This document shows, piece after piece, positions 21,097 to 32,307 of a stretch of DNA of 64,000 nucleotides. The translations under genes and the position numbers were made by a program. The notes under the pieces are model-generated. The model had not been told where the DNA came from, ran no database searches, and was given only the letters and a program-made list of their open reading frames with translations. The DNA is from [Phialemoniopsis] sp. UDSM-2020 (taxonomy: Eukaryota; Ascomycota; Sordariomycetes; Thyridiales; Thyridiaceae), in contig JAEILZ010000002.1 in NCBI GenBank assembly GCA_018873225.1, forward strand, positions 5,952,001 to 6,016,000, read 5' to 3'. Position 1 is the first letter of the stretch. Every line of letters begins with the position of its first letter.

Positions 21097-23324
21097 TCAG
21101 AATCCTTCCAGTAAAGTTGGGGATCGGGCGTTGTTCTCATGTTGGCTCAAGATACCCGACATCATGCTTGTTAGGTTGGATGTCAATTCACATATGAATT
21201 GAAATTCAATGTCCTCCAAGATCTCGGGCGCTGCGAGTTCCGGAGCCAATATGATAGCCGCTGCCGTAATCATTTGACCCCAGAACTCGCAGTCGAATTC
21301 GCTCAAGCTTGAGTGGTCTTTGGCTATCTTGATGCCGACGGCTAGGAAATTGCCGTAGGGGTCGTTGCCTTCGCCCTTGATGACCGCTTCAAAAAGAACA
21401 ACAAATCAGCAAGTGTGACCTTGAAGGGAGTAATGTTACGGATAGCACTCACTGATTAGATCGGGGGCGTTGCAAATGCGGGCCTTGTAATGGCATACAA
21501 CGGGATGGTCGCAATTGTCGACACAACGGCGCTCAAGGCTCGTGCTAGTCGGCATGAAGATGAGACCATCATCGCGCTTGACAGGACCCGAGCCGCATCC
21601 AGAACTAGTCTCATCGGCATCGTCTTGATACTCAACCTCTGTGCACATAGTACTGACGGCGTTGACCCAAGATGCAACACCAAGTGAGAGCATCTGCTTC
21701 AATGTATCGAGGCCATGACTGTAGTTGCGACGGATCAATATAGCCCTAGCCTCATCCTCAAGGTCCGCTTCAAAGCAAGGAATACTCACTACACAGCTTG
21801 ATACACAAATACCTCGAGAGCCATGGCTTTCTCCCCGCCCAACATTACAGTTTCGATATGGTCAATCTTTGCCGATCGGGTAGAGTCGCATCCTTTATCA
21901 TCACAAAGACCAAGGACTTTGGAGTACAAGTCATTGGCCAATGCCGTGCCGTTATCCTTGTTCTCTGCATCGCCAATAGGAATGGTGTGATTGTTCGAGA
22001 CGAACGCCTGAATTGTCGGTTTGCCTGACCCGGCTGTTGCGGTGGCTGTGACGCCGGTCATAGTACAGCCCGCCACTGAGGTACACGTCTCTTGGTCAGC
22101 GACCCCACCCACAAGCGTGCATGCATGGCAGTCCGAAGTCCATGTCTGTGTGGGTATGGAGATGGGATTAGGCGGTGTGCTCGTAGGGAGAGTAGGGTAG
22201 TCGCAGCTCTGTGTGTCCCTAGTAACGCTAGAGAGTGTCAGGAGGGGGAGGGTGATGCTCCCTTCACAGATGCACGCTCTGGTCAATATCCCTTGGTCCG
22301 GATCCTGATTCTGCATATGGCAACTCGGAGCAGGCCCTGGCGGAGGGGTGATGGTTGCTGGCGAAGCGGAAGCGGATGTCGTCCCCGGCAAAGCAGGGGG
22401 GACTGGAAGTGGACTCACTGTGAAGTGTTGAGGTGCTCCGGGACAGGGCGGGTTTTGTCTGGATACAAGTCGGTTCTGCCCAAGGGTGCGGCGTCGTTTC
22501 TGGCTAGATCCTCCGCAATAGTCGGACATGTTGTCTACCATATCATTAGCGGCAAAATAGTCCGCAACTCGCGAGTCGTCGTCCTCTCTTTGTTGTTGAG
22601 AAGTGCGACCACTGACTGCCTGCCATTGGACCCCGAGGTAGCCTGCAACCTGCTCACAAGTAGGATCGCGCGGCCACCTAGTGTTTTTGCCACAGAGGCC
22701 AACGGGACGACCTGACTCTTTTTGTTCGTGACTCGCAGATGTCTGGTATCCCCATGTCGCGACCATGGCCCCGGCTGGATATCGATTATTGTCTCTGATG
22801 ATCTTCCTCTGGGCGTCTGAGGCAAAGTATTCGTAGGCAAAGTATGCGCCATCTTCCGCATGCCAATCTGCGATGTATTCCTTTGCTGATTCCCACCAGA
22901 GCATCCCTTTCTCCGTGGCCGGCTGGGATATATAAATATTCCTTTTGACCGCATCCTTCTCACCCTTCACCTGAGGGGTTCTCACAATCGTGGAAGAGTA
23001 CACTGTGTCTAACTCGGGAATGTAAAGAGCCGCGACAAGGAGTGAGCCGGTGTCTGTCTCGGCGTTGGGCTGAGTCTTGACCCAATTGAAATACGAACTC
23101 GCAATGCCGTACAACTCCGGAAAGCCAATGTTTCCGACCTGGTTGTTGATGCCAAACCATGTAGGTTTCAGCGCAGAGGTGAACTCCCATTTTTGCATTG
23201 GGTATACGCGCCCCGGGTTTGCCATCTCGACCGATATGCAAAGCACAGGAAGGAGGCATGTACACCAAACGATGGCGTAGGGAAGAAGCGATTCTCGCAG
23301 CATTGTCGATAATGATTGAGGCAA
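21097..23324 (-). CDS. Large secreted protein of unknown function with a Pro/Ser/Thr-rich linker
   Basis: Three exons (21790-23324, 21453-21718, 21097-21386) encode 696 residues. The introns are 71 bp (perfect GTGAGT donor, CTACAG acceptor) and 66 bp (GTGAGT...TGAAG). A signal peptide lies near the N-terminus (LLPYAIVWCTCLLPVLCISV). The N-terminal globular part contains WWESAKEYIADWHAEDGAYF. A low-complexity stretch rich in Pro, Ser, Thr and Ala follows (about residues 305-345), then a Cys-rich module (SDCHACTLVGG, CTSVAGCTM). The C-terminal part has more cysteines (CVDNCDHPVVCHYKARIC). The family is found in plant-associated ascomycetes as far as I recall, but I know no assigned function. 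A cell-wall-associated or secreted effector-like role is only a guess. The start could also be the Met at position 8 of the frame. Confidence 0.72.
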
Positions 23325-24187
23325 GGGACTCTGGAGCTGTTGTTACTAACCAGCCAAGAATTGATCCATCATGAGACGTAGCCGGCTCATCTTTATAAGC
23401 CCCATGGCCCCCAATCCCGTTGGTGATGTTGGTTTTGACAGCATCCCTGAGTGTCCTATCTCAACCCGTTACGAAGAGCTTGTTAGCTCTTGTTGTCATT
23501 CTCAATAAGCGAAGATCTCTCGGTCCGATTGAAACGAGAATGTTGTTGGTGCGGGACAATTAGATTGACGACTTATTCTCTGCAAGTTGTAAGTTGGTAG
23601 CAACTATGAATATACAAACCCTTGTTGGGTTTCAGAAGGTAGGATTCAATTACCAATGACCCACGGAGATGACGACATGCTATGAGTAGAATTAAGGTCC
23701 AACAGAGACTTTGTTGGCTGTCGTAAGCATGTAGTTGGTGAGTCTTCCAACGCGCAGGCTGAAAAATAAAGTCTCAAGGCCCGGCGCATTTCACACGTCT
23801 GGCTGTGCATTTGTGTGGCGTGGCAGTGCTGAGCTGCTCAATTATACATCGTAACATCCAACATGTCTTCGTTGTTGCGTTGTGCTGGTTTGTTGCGGTC
23901 GCATAGAAGGAGGCCGCACTTAGACCAACGCGTAACAAAAAATAGTATTGTTATGGTCGATCAAGTTAGTTGGTGCGAGTTGACAACATTAACTCCAGGG
24001 CTGCCTAGAATTGGGGGCCGACTTGTGCCAACAGCACTGATCTGCGGGTCTTGCTAATGAGGGGTCATCGCCTAAGCATGGATCCTCTGATGATTTTGGT
24101 TCGCATTCGCGCTACTAAACCACTTGACATCATCACACTCAGCAATGCACTTCGTTGATATCTACAGAAAGTCCATCAAAGTAGGCC
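23325..24187. other. Divergent promoter region
   Basis: About 860 bp between the secreted-protein gene (-) and the F-box-like gene (+). No supported gene inside. Confidence 0.5.
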
Positions 24188-25954
24188 ATGTCGAAGCCAA
24201 CACTATTTCCTAGCCTTGTTGGCATTCCCGCCAGCATCAGATTGCGCATTTACGATGCCGCGGGCGTCACATCTCACAATGAACTCTCTCTCAACCCCCA
24301 AGAAAGAGCGACACGCCGGGCCAGCTCTCATAGGCGACTTCAAAGGGACGCTCCGCGAACCGAAATGGCCCTTTCACTGATGAGGGTCTGTCGAAGGCTT
24401 CGAGATGAAATCTTCTACATTTTCTACGCGTCCAACATCCTATGCCTCACCTACCACCACACGTCAGACAACGACAGTTTGGACGGCTTGGCGCTCCTTC
24501 AGAAACTACCCCTTGCTGCCTGGCCCATCATCACTTCTTTGAAAATCATTCTACATGAGGCTGTTCGAGAAGGATACAACACTCTCTATGGAAGAACTGA
24601 GTGCAGTTGCGATGTGAAAGGCGATCCTGCTCTTGAAGCAACAACCGAAAAGGCCATGGCCGTCGAGGCCTACTGGAACAAAGTCCTAACATGTCTACGG
24701 CAATACATTCGTCCAAATCAACTAAACTTTTACCTGGTCTGCGATTGTGCAGACATAACAACAGCATTGCGCATTACCAGAGGTCTGGAGACACTTCCAA
24801 CCCTATCTACTTGCCACATCCGTCTCCTAAATCGTCCAAATCAACAACTTTACAGCATAGCACGGACCGCCAGCCTCCAAGCCATGGGATGTCGCTCCTC
24901 ACTACAACGTGACATTGGGACGTTTCGATTCATGGATCTTCCTAGAGAAGTCCGGCTTCACATACTAGAATTTACCGACCTTGTTACGCCACTTAGCCGG
25001 ATGGAATGGACTGCGGAGTTCGGCTACAAGACGCACCACTCTGGCTGTAGTCACCGATATGATTGTAGACCACCTTACGACAAGTGTGACCCGAGCCTGC
25101 ACCAGTACTGCAGAATAAATCATTGTGAAGCGCCAGCCGCGAGTCGATGCTCCGCCCAGTGTGGCCAGTGTCAGCATTACGGATGCCAATTTTCAGCCTG
25201 CTGGACACGGAATCCGGGTGGTTGCTTCTGCCAATGCCAACACGCAGCCTATTCTCCCCGATGCGACTGTTGGCTTCCACCTACGAACTTCTTCTTGGTT
25301 AGCAAGACCTTCAGTGCTGATGCTCAGGTGGTATTTTTCCAGTCCAATCTCATCGAAGTCGGACCTTCTTCCTGGTGGAACCGGGAGAGGAAACATCCTC
25401 GGCTCGATGCAAGCATATTCCTCACCGACGTCGTGCCGAGGCATGCTCTTCAATGCATACGCCGAATCAAATTGAACAACCTCGAATTCGACCGCTACCC
25501 TCTGGGTGACGATGACATCTCTGAAGACTGGCGACGGACTCGCGAGTACATCAAGGATGTTTTCAGGCCGCGTGTACTGATGGCCAAAGTCGCCTTTCAC
25601 GAATGGGACGGACAGGTCTCGGGCCTGGCCATGCGAGACTTCATACGCAGCAAGCCGATGAAAGAACGCATCATGTATCATGACGACGTAGGAACCGATA
25701 TCCTACCACCACAAGCCTGCAAAACGCATCGAATGGAGTACTTTGCTCTCTCGATAAGGATTGATGACTGGAATTTCGCGTATTTTGCCAAGACCGAAGG
25801 GTACCCCCACCCGGCAAGATGGAAGCTGAGACTTGAGTTCCGAGAGATCGTGATACCACCAAGTTTGAAAGGGGGCGTCTTCACTTGGAGATCAAATCGG
25901 CCCTTAGGTATAAGTGATGAGGAATATGAGGACCTCTGGCAGAGCCGAGTTTGA
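24188..25954 (+). CDS. F-box-like protein with a Cys-rich insert
   Basis: A single exon of 588 residues. Two F-box-like helical segments are visible: one near the N-terminus (LVGIPASIRLRIYDAA) and a better one in the middle (FMDLPREVRLHILEFTDLV, about residue 250). Right after the second comes a block of about 90 residues with some twenty Cys and many His (for example CSAQCGQCQHYGCQF and CFCQCQH), which looks metal-binding. The remainder (NFFLVSKTFSADAQVVFFQSN) follows the layout of fungal proteins where an F-box is followed by 'seen-again' repeats. It may be a substrate receptor of an SCF ubiquitin ligase, but no partner is known. It is convergent with the kinesin gene 200 bp downstream. Confidence 0.7.
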   Translation: MSKPTLFPSLVGIPASIRLRIYDAAGVTSHNELSLNPQERATRRASSHRRLQRDAPRTEMALSLMRVCRRLRDEIFYIFYASNILCLTYHHTSDNDSLDGLALLQKLPLAAWPIITSLKIILHEAVREGYNTLYGRTECSCDVKGDPALEATTEKAMAVEAYWNKVLTCLRQYIRPNQLNFYLVCDCADITTALRITRGLETLPTLSTCHIRLLNRPNQQLYSIARTASLQAMGCRSSLQRDIGTFRFMDLPREVRLHILEFTDLVTPLSRMEWTAEFGYKTHHSGCSHRYDCRPPYDKCDPSLHQYCRINHCEAPAASRCSAQCGQCQHYGCQFSACWTRNPGGCFCQCQHAAYSPRCDCWLPPTNFFLVSKTFSADAQVVFFQSNLIEVGPSSWWNRERKHPRLDASIFLTDVVPRHALQCIRRIKLNNLEFDRYPLGDDDISEDWRRTREYIKDVFRPRVLMAKVAFHEWDGQVSGLAMRDFIRSKPMKERIMYHDDVGTDILPPQACKTHRMEYFALSIRIDDWNFAYFAKTEGYPHPARWKLRLEFREIVIPPSLKGGVFTWRSNRPLGISDEEYEDLWQSRV

Positions 25955-26151
25955 TTGTCTGGATCGAGATCCGTCCCCTGTCTGGTATCACTTTGTGACT
26001 GAAGATGGAATGGTTTGCAAATGTCATCTCACAACCGAAAGGTAGCATTATGCCCCTGGCAAGTCATGGTAGCATATAAACATCTGAAGACGCTCGCTTT
26101 GTGTCTACACGATGTGTTTTATCTAGTTTGCATGCCTTCGTTTACCTCGCT

Positions 26152-27504
26152 TCAAGCGGCAGGTGCTCCCACTAGACTCCCGTACTTGAGAGAGTTCAGA
26201 GTAGCTGCATACTGCTCCTTGGCAGGAGACACCGTGACAATCATGGCTGAGCTTCCCTTCGCCGCGTTCATGAAATGTTCACGGAGCACCATCGTCAGAG
26301 CTGATGAGCGGAAGGGGATGCGAGGCTGGTTCTTGGACCATGCCCGGATCACCTCCTTCAGGGCGAGGAGGTCAGTGTTGATCTGGCGGCCCTCTTGACG
26401 TTCTTGAGGTGTCTGCTTGAAGGTCTGTGCCTGAGACCCCTTGTCCTGGTGGTACTCGGCACCAGCGAGGTCCACAAACACCATCTTTGCCCCCAAGCAT
26501 GGAGAAGGCGACGAGGTGAGAATACTGTCGATGTGGTCTTCTGCACTCTTCACTCGGGCCTCAAACTCGGCTTTCTCCGCTTCGGCTGCGTCGATGAGCC
26601 CCTGATCGATCCGATAATCCGGATTGGGAGCCCAATCGCCATCGGGCGTCTTGATCACGCCCTTCATCGACTCCTCGATGCTGATATCGGTGGCTCGTTT
26701 GCCTACGGGTACCAGTTCGGACTGACGGTCAGCCAGAGCCTGCCGTGCCTCAACCAGAGATGCGTTGATAATCTCGAGCTCGAGGACTGCGTGCGTTCTG
26801 GAGCTCTGGTCATGAACAGTCGACGATCCCACGGCCCGGTGCCCAAGAGCTTGCACCAGCTCTTGCCGGAGCGAGTCGAAATTCCAACACGGTCTCTTCA
26901 CGATAGGGTGGACCCGGACCTTGCCGCCTTCAAGCATCTCGGTCTCACCACGGATGTGGGTCTTGCCGTCGGGCCCCTCCCTGATGAAGCATTCGGTACG
27001 CTTGTTCAGCAGGTCAAATGCTGACTTCTTGCGCAGCTCGAACAGGCTGAATCCGACTCCGAGCTGCTCGCCACCGGTGTCCGCCTCGTTGAGAGGGCGT
27101 AGTGCTTCAAACAGCTGTCGCGCGGCGGCAAGGCAGAGACCCAGCGCCTTCTCATCTTCGACGTCGTAGCCCATGATCGTGTGTGTCTTGCCGCTGCCAG
27201 AGTGACCATAGGCGAAGAACGTGCAGCTTCCCCCCTCCAGGACGCTAGGGATTGTGGGCACGACGATGGTGTCGTACGCCTTAGTGTTGTCGTCGGCTGG
27301 GTCCAAGACAGCCTTGAATGCCGGCGCACTCGTCCACGGACGGTCGGTCGGAGGATTCTTGCGGTCGATGGAGACGGTGAAGACGGAACGGTCATCCGAG
27401 GCGGCGGTGGTCCGATCAATCTCGCCGCTAGCTTCTTCGGATTGAGCCAATGGACGCCATCTGGCGTAGACGTTGATGGAACGCGCGATGGGTTTGGCGG
27501 GCAT
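26152..27504 (-). CDS. Motor-only kinesin-like protein with a long insert
   Basis: A single exon of 450 residues from the ATG at 27504; an in-frame ATG at 27579 would add 25. The kinesin motor motifs occur in order: SINVYARWRPL (first strand), the P-loop GHSGSGKTHT, switch I as DQSSRTHA (usual NxxSSRSH), switch II as DLAGAE (usual DLAGSE), IPFRSSALTMVL (usual VPYRDSKLT) and the closing ATLNSLKYGS. The protein ends a few residues after the core, so neck linker, coiled coil and tail are absent. Between switch I and switch II lies about 90 residues instead of the usual 10-20, predicted helical and charged (AEAEKAEFEARVKSAEDHID). It binds ATP by motif; actual motility is doubtful. An extra upstream exon cannot be excluded. 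Confidence 0.82.
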   Translation of the reverse strand: MPAKPIARSINVYARWRPLAQSEEASGEIDRTTAASDDRSVFTVSIDRKNPPTDRPWTSAPAFKAVLDPADDNTKAYDTIVVPTIPSVLEGGSCTFFAYGHSGSGKTHTIMGYDVEDEKALGLCLAAARQLFEALRPLNEADTGGEQLGVGFSLFELRKKSAFDLLNKRTECFIREGPDGKTHIRGETEMLEGGKVRVHPIVKRPCWNFDSLRQELVQALGHRAVGSSTVHDQSSRTHAVLELEIINASLVEARQALADRQSELVPVGKRATDISIEESMKGVIKTPDGDWAPNPDYRIDQGLIDAAEAEKAEFEARVKSAEDHIDSILTSSPSPCLGAKMVFVDLAGAEYHQDKGSQAQTFKQTPQERQEGRQINTDLLALKEVIRAWSKNQPRIPFRSSALTMVLREHFMNAAKGSSAMIVTVSPAKEQYAATLNSLKYGSLVGAPAA

Positions 27505-28189
27505 ATTGGGCTCAACAACTGATCTCCAGACTTTTTTGAGATATTCAATCTGGCATTGAGCGCAATTAGAGCCATTCACGCCTGAGATATATGCTGTTTC
27601 GTGAATTCGGCTGCCTGCGTTGTGGCGTGCGCCGAACTGGATCTAGTGATGCATGCCAAGAATCTGTTACTCCAGCAATCGACATCTGATCGCAGCTATT
27701 CTTGATCCACCAAGCTCTTGAAGCCATTTCAGTCTGTCATAAGTGCTCATTCGCGATGATTCTGCGTTGCTCAACTTGAACCCATGATGACCGACTGCCA
27801 TGATAAACCATGGACAGCCTGATGTCTTTCTTGGCCCCCACAGGTGGCCTGTCTGCATATGCACCGACGATCCTGACCCCTGCAGAGTAGATGACCATCC
27901 GTTTGTCAGCGACCTGCAGCGGAGAAAAAGATGAGAGGGGAGAAGAGGGGAAGTGCACCGGTCGTGTAAGGCTGTGCAAAGCCCAGGTTCATATATCAGT
28001 GGGAGGTTGCATATGCCACGGCCATTTCACGACTCTTGGCGCAACTGTCGACCGACCCGAAGCTGGTGCGACTATTGAATCTTCTTTGGCTTCTCGCTCA
28101 CCTTCCTCGCAACTTCCCCCAGTGTGTCGTCACTGAGACACAATTCATCCTGTTCACGCATCATCCATTACGTTGTCTCCGTTGACAAC
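27505..28189. other. Divergent promoter region
   Basis: About 690 bp between the kinesin-like gene (-) and the membrane-protein pseudogene (+). No supported gene. Confidence 0.5.
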
Positions 28190-30262
28190 ATGTTGCCTCG
28201 ATGGATCGCACCCCAATCCAAGGGAACGATGACTCTGACCTTCGCTGCGGGCGTCCTTCTAAGCGTTGGCCACCATCTCTTCTACAACCACCTGGCCGGC
28301 CAAATTGCCCCGGATTCTAGCTACGGCATAGCTGGTGTCGCCAGCCTGAGCGGTCAGCAAATCAACCTTGCAGTGGGAGCGGTGTTCGTTTTCTTCGTCA
28401 AGGCTTTGCTCAGCATGGCCTTGTCGACTGCGCATGAAGAGACAGCCTGGAAAGCTATCAAAAATACCAGCCGAGCTACAGAGGCATCCGTCATCGACGG
28501 CTTGTTGGGTTCTACGAAGATTGTGTTCAATTTGCTTATGCCTGGACTGTGGAGGAGAAGTGCTCTGACAATGGGCCTTGCCTTGTTCTCTTGGTTCGTG
28601 ACCATCACGAGTTCTTGACCAAGCGTGACACTAACAGCGTCTTGACAGGGCCTTCACTGTTGCCTTCTTCTTCCCCGTCTCGAGTCTCACGGTGCAACAC
28701 CTCGCCTTTCCCATAACCTCACTGCAAAGAGTTCCGCAGATCGACTTCAAGAGCATAAACTTTGCCAGCGTCAAGAGGCTGCAGGGTCTCTCTCCGGCGT
28801 ACATATACAAGGGACCGCAACCTTTTGTCCAGGCTGCCGTGGCAGCATCGATGACCGGCTCAAAGATTCTCGAGCTCGAACCTCCCTCGCCAAACTCAAC
28901 TTGGTCGCTCGATTTTCACGGCCCCGCACTATCATGTCGCAATGTCGATCCAAAGTTGGCCGCAGACATGGCCAACAGTACACTCAAGTGCGGTTCATCG
29001 TACGGTTATCTCGCCTGGACTACTACCTAGCCAACGGACGACGACCAGCTGCCACTCCACAATGACACATTGAACACTCCGGTGGTGGGGCTTGGACCTC
29101 TATCATACGGCGCTGGTGCGCCGCCCTTGAGCCTCTACGTGGCTGCGCTTCCGAATATGCTGCACGACCCTGGTAAGACTGGATGCTATGTTAGTAACAA
29201 CTCCACTCAGTTCAGCAGCGAGATGCTGCACCAGGTGTCGGACGCCACGATAGTCCAGTGCATCCTGAACAACGCTTCTTATTCAGCCAACTTTTCTTTC
29301 GTGGACAGCGTGCAGATCGTTGTCGTTGAGAAGGTGGAAATCCACAACTATGTCTCCTATGAACCTGGCCCGTCGGGCGTCGCGTTCCTGAATATGACAT
29401 CGAATGGGAAAATCAGCGATCAATTCAACACTACAGTCGTAGAGAACCTTGCCTACCAGGCTGTCATGAACACGTTCAACTCCTTCTTGCTTGGCGATAT
29501 CTACATCACATCCGGCGATGGAGGTGCCATCAACACCACAATGGGTATGACGGCGCTGCTAGATACCAAGGTAAGTTCTTGTCCGCCAGTGGTCATTTCA
29601 TTTGAGAAACACGAAAAACTGACTACTCGTCAACATAGGAACTGGGTTTCTTGAACTACCTAAATGACACTGGGTACTTTACGCAAAGTCTAGGGGGCTT
29701 GGATAGCAAGTTCTGGGATGGACTGTCGATCGTCCCGGAGACCAACTTCACCGCGTCAATGGCAGATGTGTTGGAGACGATGTTTATCAACGCTACCGTG
29801 TCTCTCATGTCCTCGAGCGCCCTAAAGTAAGTCAATGATTATCTCCAGACGCCTGACAGCAAGCTTATGTGTTTCCCTCATTATAGCCCGAACTATTCCT
29901 CTCCATACGCACCGCCCGCGATGATCAACGTAGTCAGCACGCCGTATCAGAACGTGTACGTCTACTCCCACGCGCTTCTGTGGGCATCGTACGGGGCTGC
30001 TATCGTGATTGCCCTTTTTGGTGTTGTCTGCGGCACCTTGGCTGCTGTCATGGCTGGGGCATCGTACACGAACAAGTTCTCAACCATTCTGCGGATGGCG
30101 CAGGGCATCCTTCTATCGGCACCACTGTTGCCCGAGGATGCAGGCGGAGAGGACCCTACCCCGGAACGCGTCAACAAGGTGGAAGTGCGCTTCGCTGACA
30201 GACAGCATGTGTATGAGGTGGTGCAGCAGGACGTAGACAAGGCGGACATTGGCCATGCATGA
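28190..30262 (+). pseudogene. Membrane protein gene with one in-frame stop codon
   Basis: Four exons (28190-28593, 28649-29570, 29639-29826, 29887-30262; introns 55, 68 and 60 bp, all with GT...AG and good phase) would encode 629 codons. One of these is a TAG at 29028-29030, between YGYLAWTTT and PTDDDQLPL. The frame is open and protein-like on both sides, and no splice pair near the stop removes it while keeping phase. Layout: two or three N-terminal membrane segments, a long extracellular part with many N-glycosylation sites and Cys, and a C-terminal membrane segment (ASYGAAIVIALFGVVCGTL) with a short acidic tail. This is a common fungal membrane-protein layout without known function. It may be a recent loss, a null allele, readthrough or a sequencing error. 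Confidence 0.68.
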
Positions 30263-30796
30263 CATATATCCGGACGTCGGTATTCTTTGCCTTGCCTGCT
30301 AAGTCTCTTTTGTTGAGTTCATCATGAAGATCCTACATACACATCCTCAACTGAGTCCTGTAATTCAAAGTACAGATATCCATTCTAATAGGTGAATTCC
30401 CTCAAGAGGACACAGTGAAAGAGTCCCGAACAGGAACGCTTGTGGAAGCTTGGTGGCAACAGGTCTTGGCGGGCATCAACAACAGTCTCAACCTCAAAGA
30501 CCCAGGGGCGTACAAGTCCAAACCCGGATAATTCGCTAGTTGAGACACTTCAAAAACAGGTTCTCGATTATTTGATTCAAAGTTGGTGAAGTCGTATCTT
30601 ATTCAGGCTCGCACAGTCACCGTATCCGGGTTACGGCCGATTGAGTCTCGAGAGCCCTGAGACGCGAAAGCGGGGTCGTCATCCCGAAAATCCCGCCACC
30701 TTAAACCACCTCGGGCAGAGCTTTCAGTCATCAAGAGAGATCGAATCAAATCAGATTGTTCTTCGCCGCCAATATACAGTACTGTTTCAGAAGGCA
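30263..30796. other. Intergenic region, nothing recognised
   Basis: About 530 bp between two + genes. No supported feature, although the F-box reading frame is open upstream to an ATG at 30641. Confidence 0.45.
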
Positions 30797-31840
30797 ATGA
30801 TGAATGATCTCTCGAGCGATGAGGTCGTGAATCGATTCGCTTACCGCCCATTCGCGAGGCGCATCGACAAACGAGACCCGGTCCCCGTCACAATCAGGGG
30901 ACCAAAGACCATCACCCAAAGCTTCACCGGCAAGGAGCGACAGTCATCAATGGGACTCTTAGATCACTTACCAACAGAGATTTTACAAATCGTCTTCCTG
31001 TCTATGGATCTGTCCTCGCTATTCCGTCTGGCCTGCACGTCCTCGCTAGCATACGACACAGTGCATGCCCTCCCAGCATATCGCGACTTGGTCACCTACG
31101 CGTCCGAAGCCCTTGGCACACTTCGCGGTTCTACATTACTGTCACATCATCCTCTACTTGCCTGGGAAGACGCATTACGAGACGAGACATGCAGAGGATG
31201 CCAAGACGACTTTGGCCCGTTTCTCTTCCTCCCAACTTTGCTGCGGCACTGTCTCCAGTGCTCCCGTCGCGACTTGGACCTTGTGGCCATCCCAGTGGAA
31301 CGCGCGGCGAAGTTCTTCGACTTGGACGAGAGTATTATCCGCAACAAGCTGCCAGTCATGCGCAGCCAGTTCGCGGAGGGTGATGTTGTTGCTGCAGGTC
31401 AAGCGCGGGATCTCGCCGCCACGGAACACCTCCGACCGGGGGATGACGGAACCTCGCACTCTTACCTCCGACACCGCGAGGGCGGTATGCTTGAGGGCTA
31501 TGTCCCAAAGGACAAAGTCACCGGAGAAGAGCTGCGGATGGAGGGGTGCCCCCGGGACGGCTCTGTGTGGTTTCCATTGGTGAACGGATCCGAGGTCGAG
31601 CACGGCCTGTGGTGCAGGGGATGCGCGGAAGTGTACCGGCGGTGGGCTACTGCTAGGCTGACAGCCGAGGAACGGAAACGATTGGAGCTAGATGAGGATG
31701 GTGAGTTGATGAATGAGCTGGCTTGGACAACGGCTGCCTTCGTGGAGCACGCCGCAGACTGCTATGGGGTAGAACTGCTGTTATCAGGAGTTCGCTCAGG
31801 GCTACTTGACGATTCAGATGATTTTGATGACGAGGACTAA
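30797..31840 (+). CDS. F-box protein
   Basis: A single exon; 347 residues from the ATG at 30797. The F-box is LLDHLPTEILQIVFLSMDLSSLFRLACTS (written in parts: LLDHLPTEILQIVF, then SLFRLACTS), starting about residue 53. After it come CRGC...CLQC and CRGC Cys pairs and a strongly acidic C-terminus (DDSDDFDDED). The role would be substrate recruitment to an SCF ubiquitin ligase through SKP1. The start is uncertain: the frame is open from 30641, and 30950 would begin directly at the F-box. The segment FAYRPFARRIDKRDPVP before the F-box looks conserved, hence the choice of 30797. Confidence 0.72.
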   Translation: MMNDLSSDEVVNRFAYRPFARRIDKRDPVPVTIRGPKTITQSFTGKERQSSMGLLDHLPTEILQIVFLSMDLSSLFRLACTSSLAYDTVHALPAYRDLVTYASEALGTLRGSTLLSHHPLLAWEDALRDETCRGCQDDFGPFLFLPTLLRHCLQCSRRDLDLVAIPVERAAKFFDLDESIIRNKLPVMRSQFAEGDVVAAGQARDLAATEHLRPGDDGTSHSYLRHREGGMLEGYVPKDKVTGEELRMEGCPRDGSVWFPLVNGSEVEHGLWCRGCAEVYRRWATARLTAEERKRLELDEDGELMNELAWTTAAFVEHAADCYGVELLLSGVRSGLLDDSDDFDDED

Positions 31841-32307
31841 TGAACAAGAAAATCGAATCATCTCCCTCGAAAGGACGATTTAGTCCGAGTATCTTGGTCT
31901 TGACATCGAGTCTCCCACTCCTTGAGGAAGATGAGGACCAGTCAGTAACAGGAACGATGCGCTAGTAGTAAGATTCGATCACTACGCGATGTAATACACT
32001 TTCCGGAGGCAACCATGTCAGCCGGGCAGTGAACTTTCGTCCATGCTGCTGTGGAAGGTTGGCCCGGATCAATGAGGATTGAATGGGTATCGCCATCCAG
32101 TCAATCGTTTCGAAGCAGCCATTCACAACTGCAATATCCGATTGCGCATGTATCCTGCAGCCCAGATGCACATGTTGTCACAAATGCTCGTACGTGGCCC
32201 AATCAGGTGACCCTGATGCGGATGACTCAAAACCCGGCAGAGCCCAGACCCAGACCCGCGCGACAAGCTGCCTTCTCAATGGCTCGCCGAGATTCAGAGA
32301 TGCCCAA
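31841..32307. other. Intergenic region, nothing recognised
   Basis: About 470 bp after the F-box gene and before the tandem repeat. No supported gene. Confidence 0.45.
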
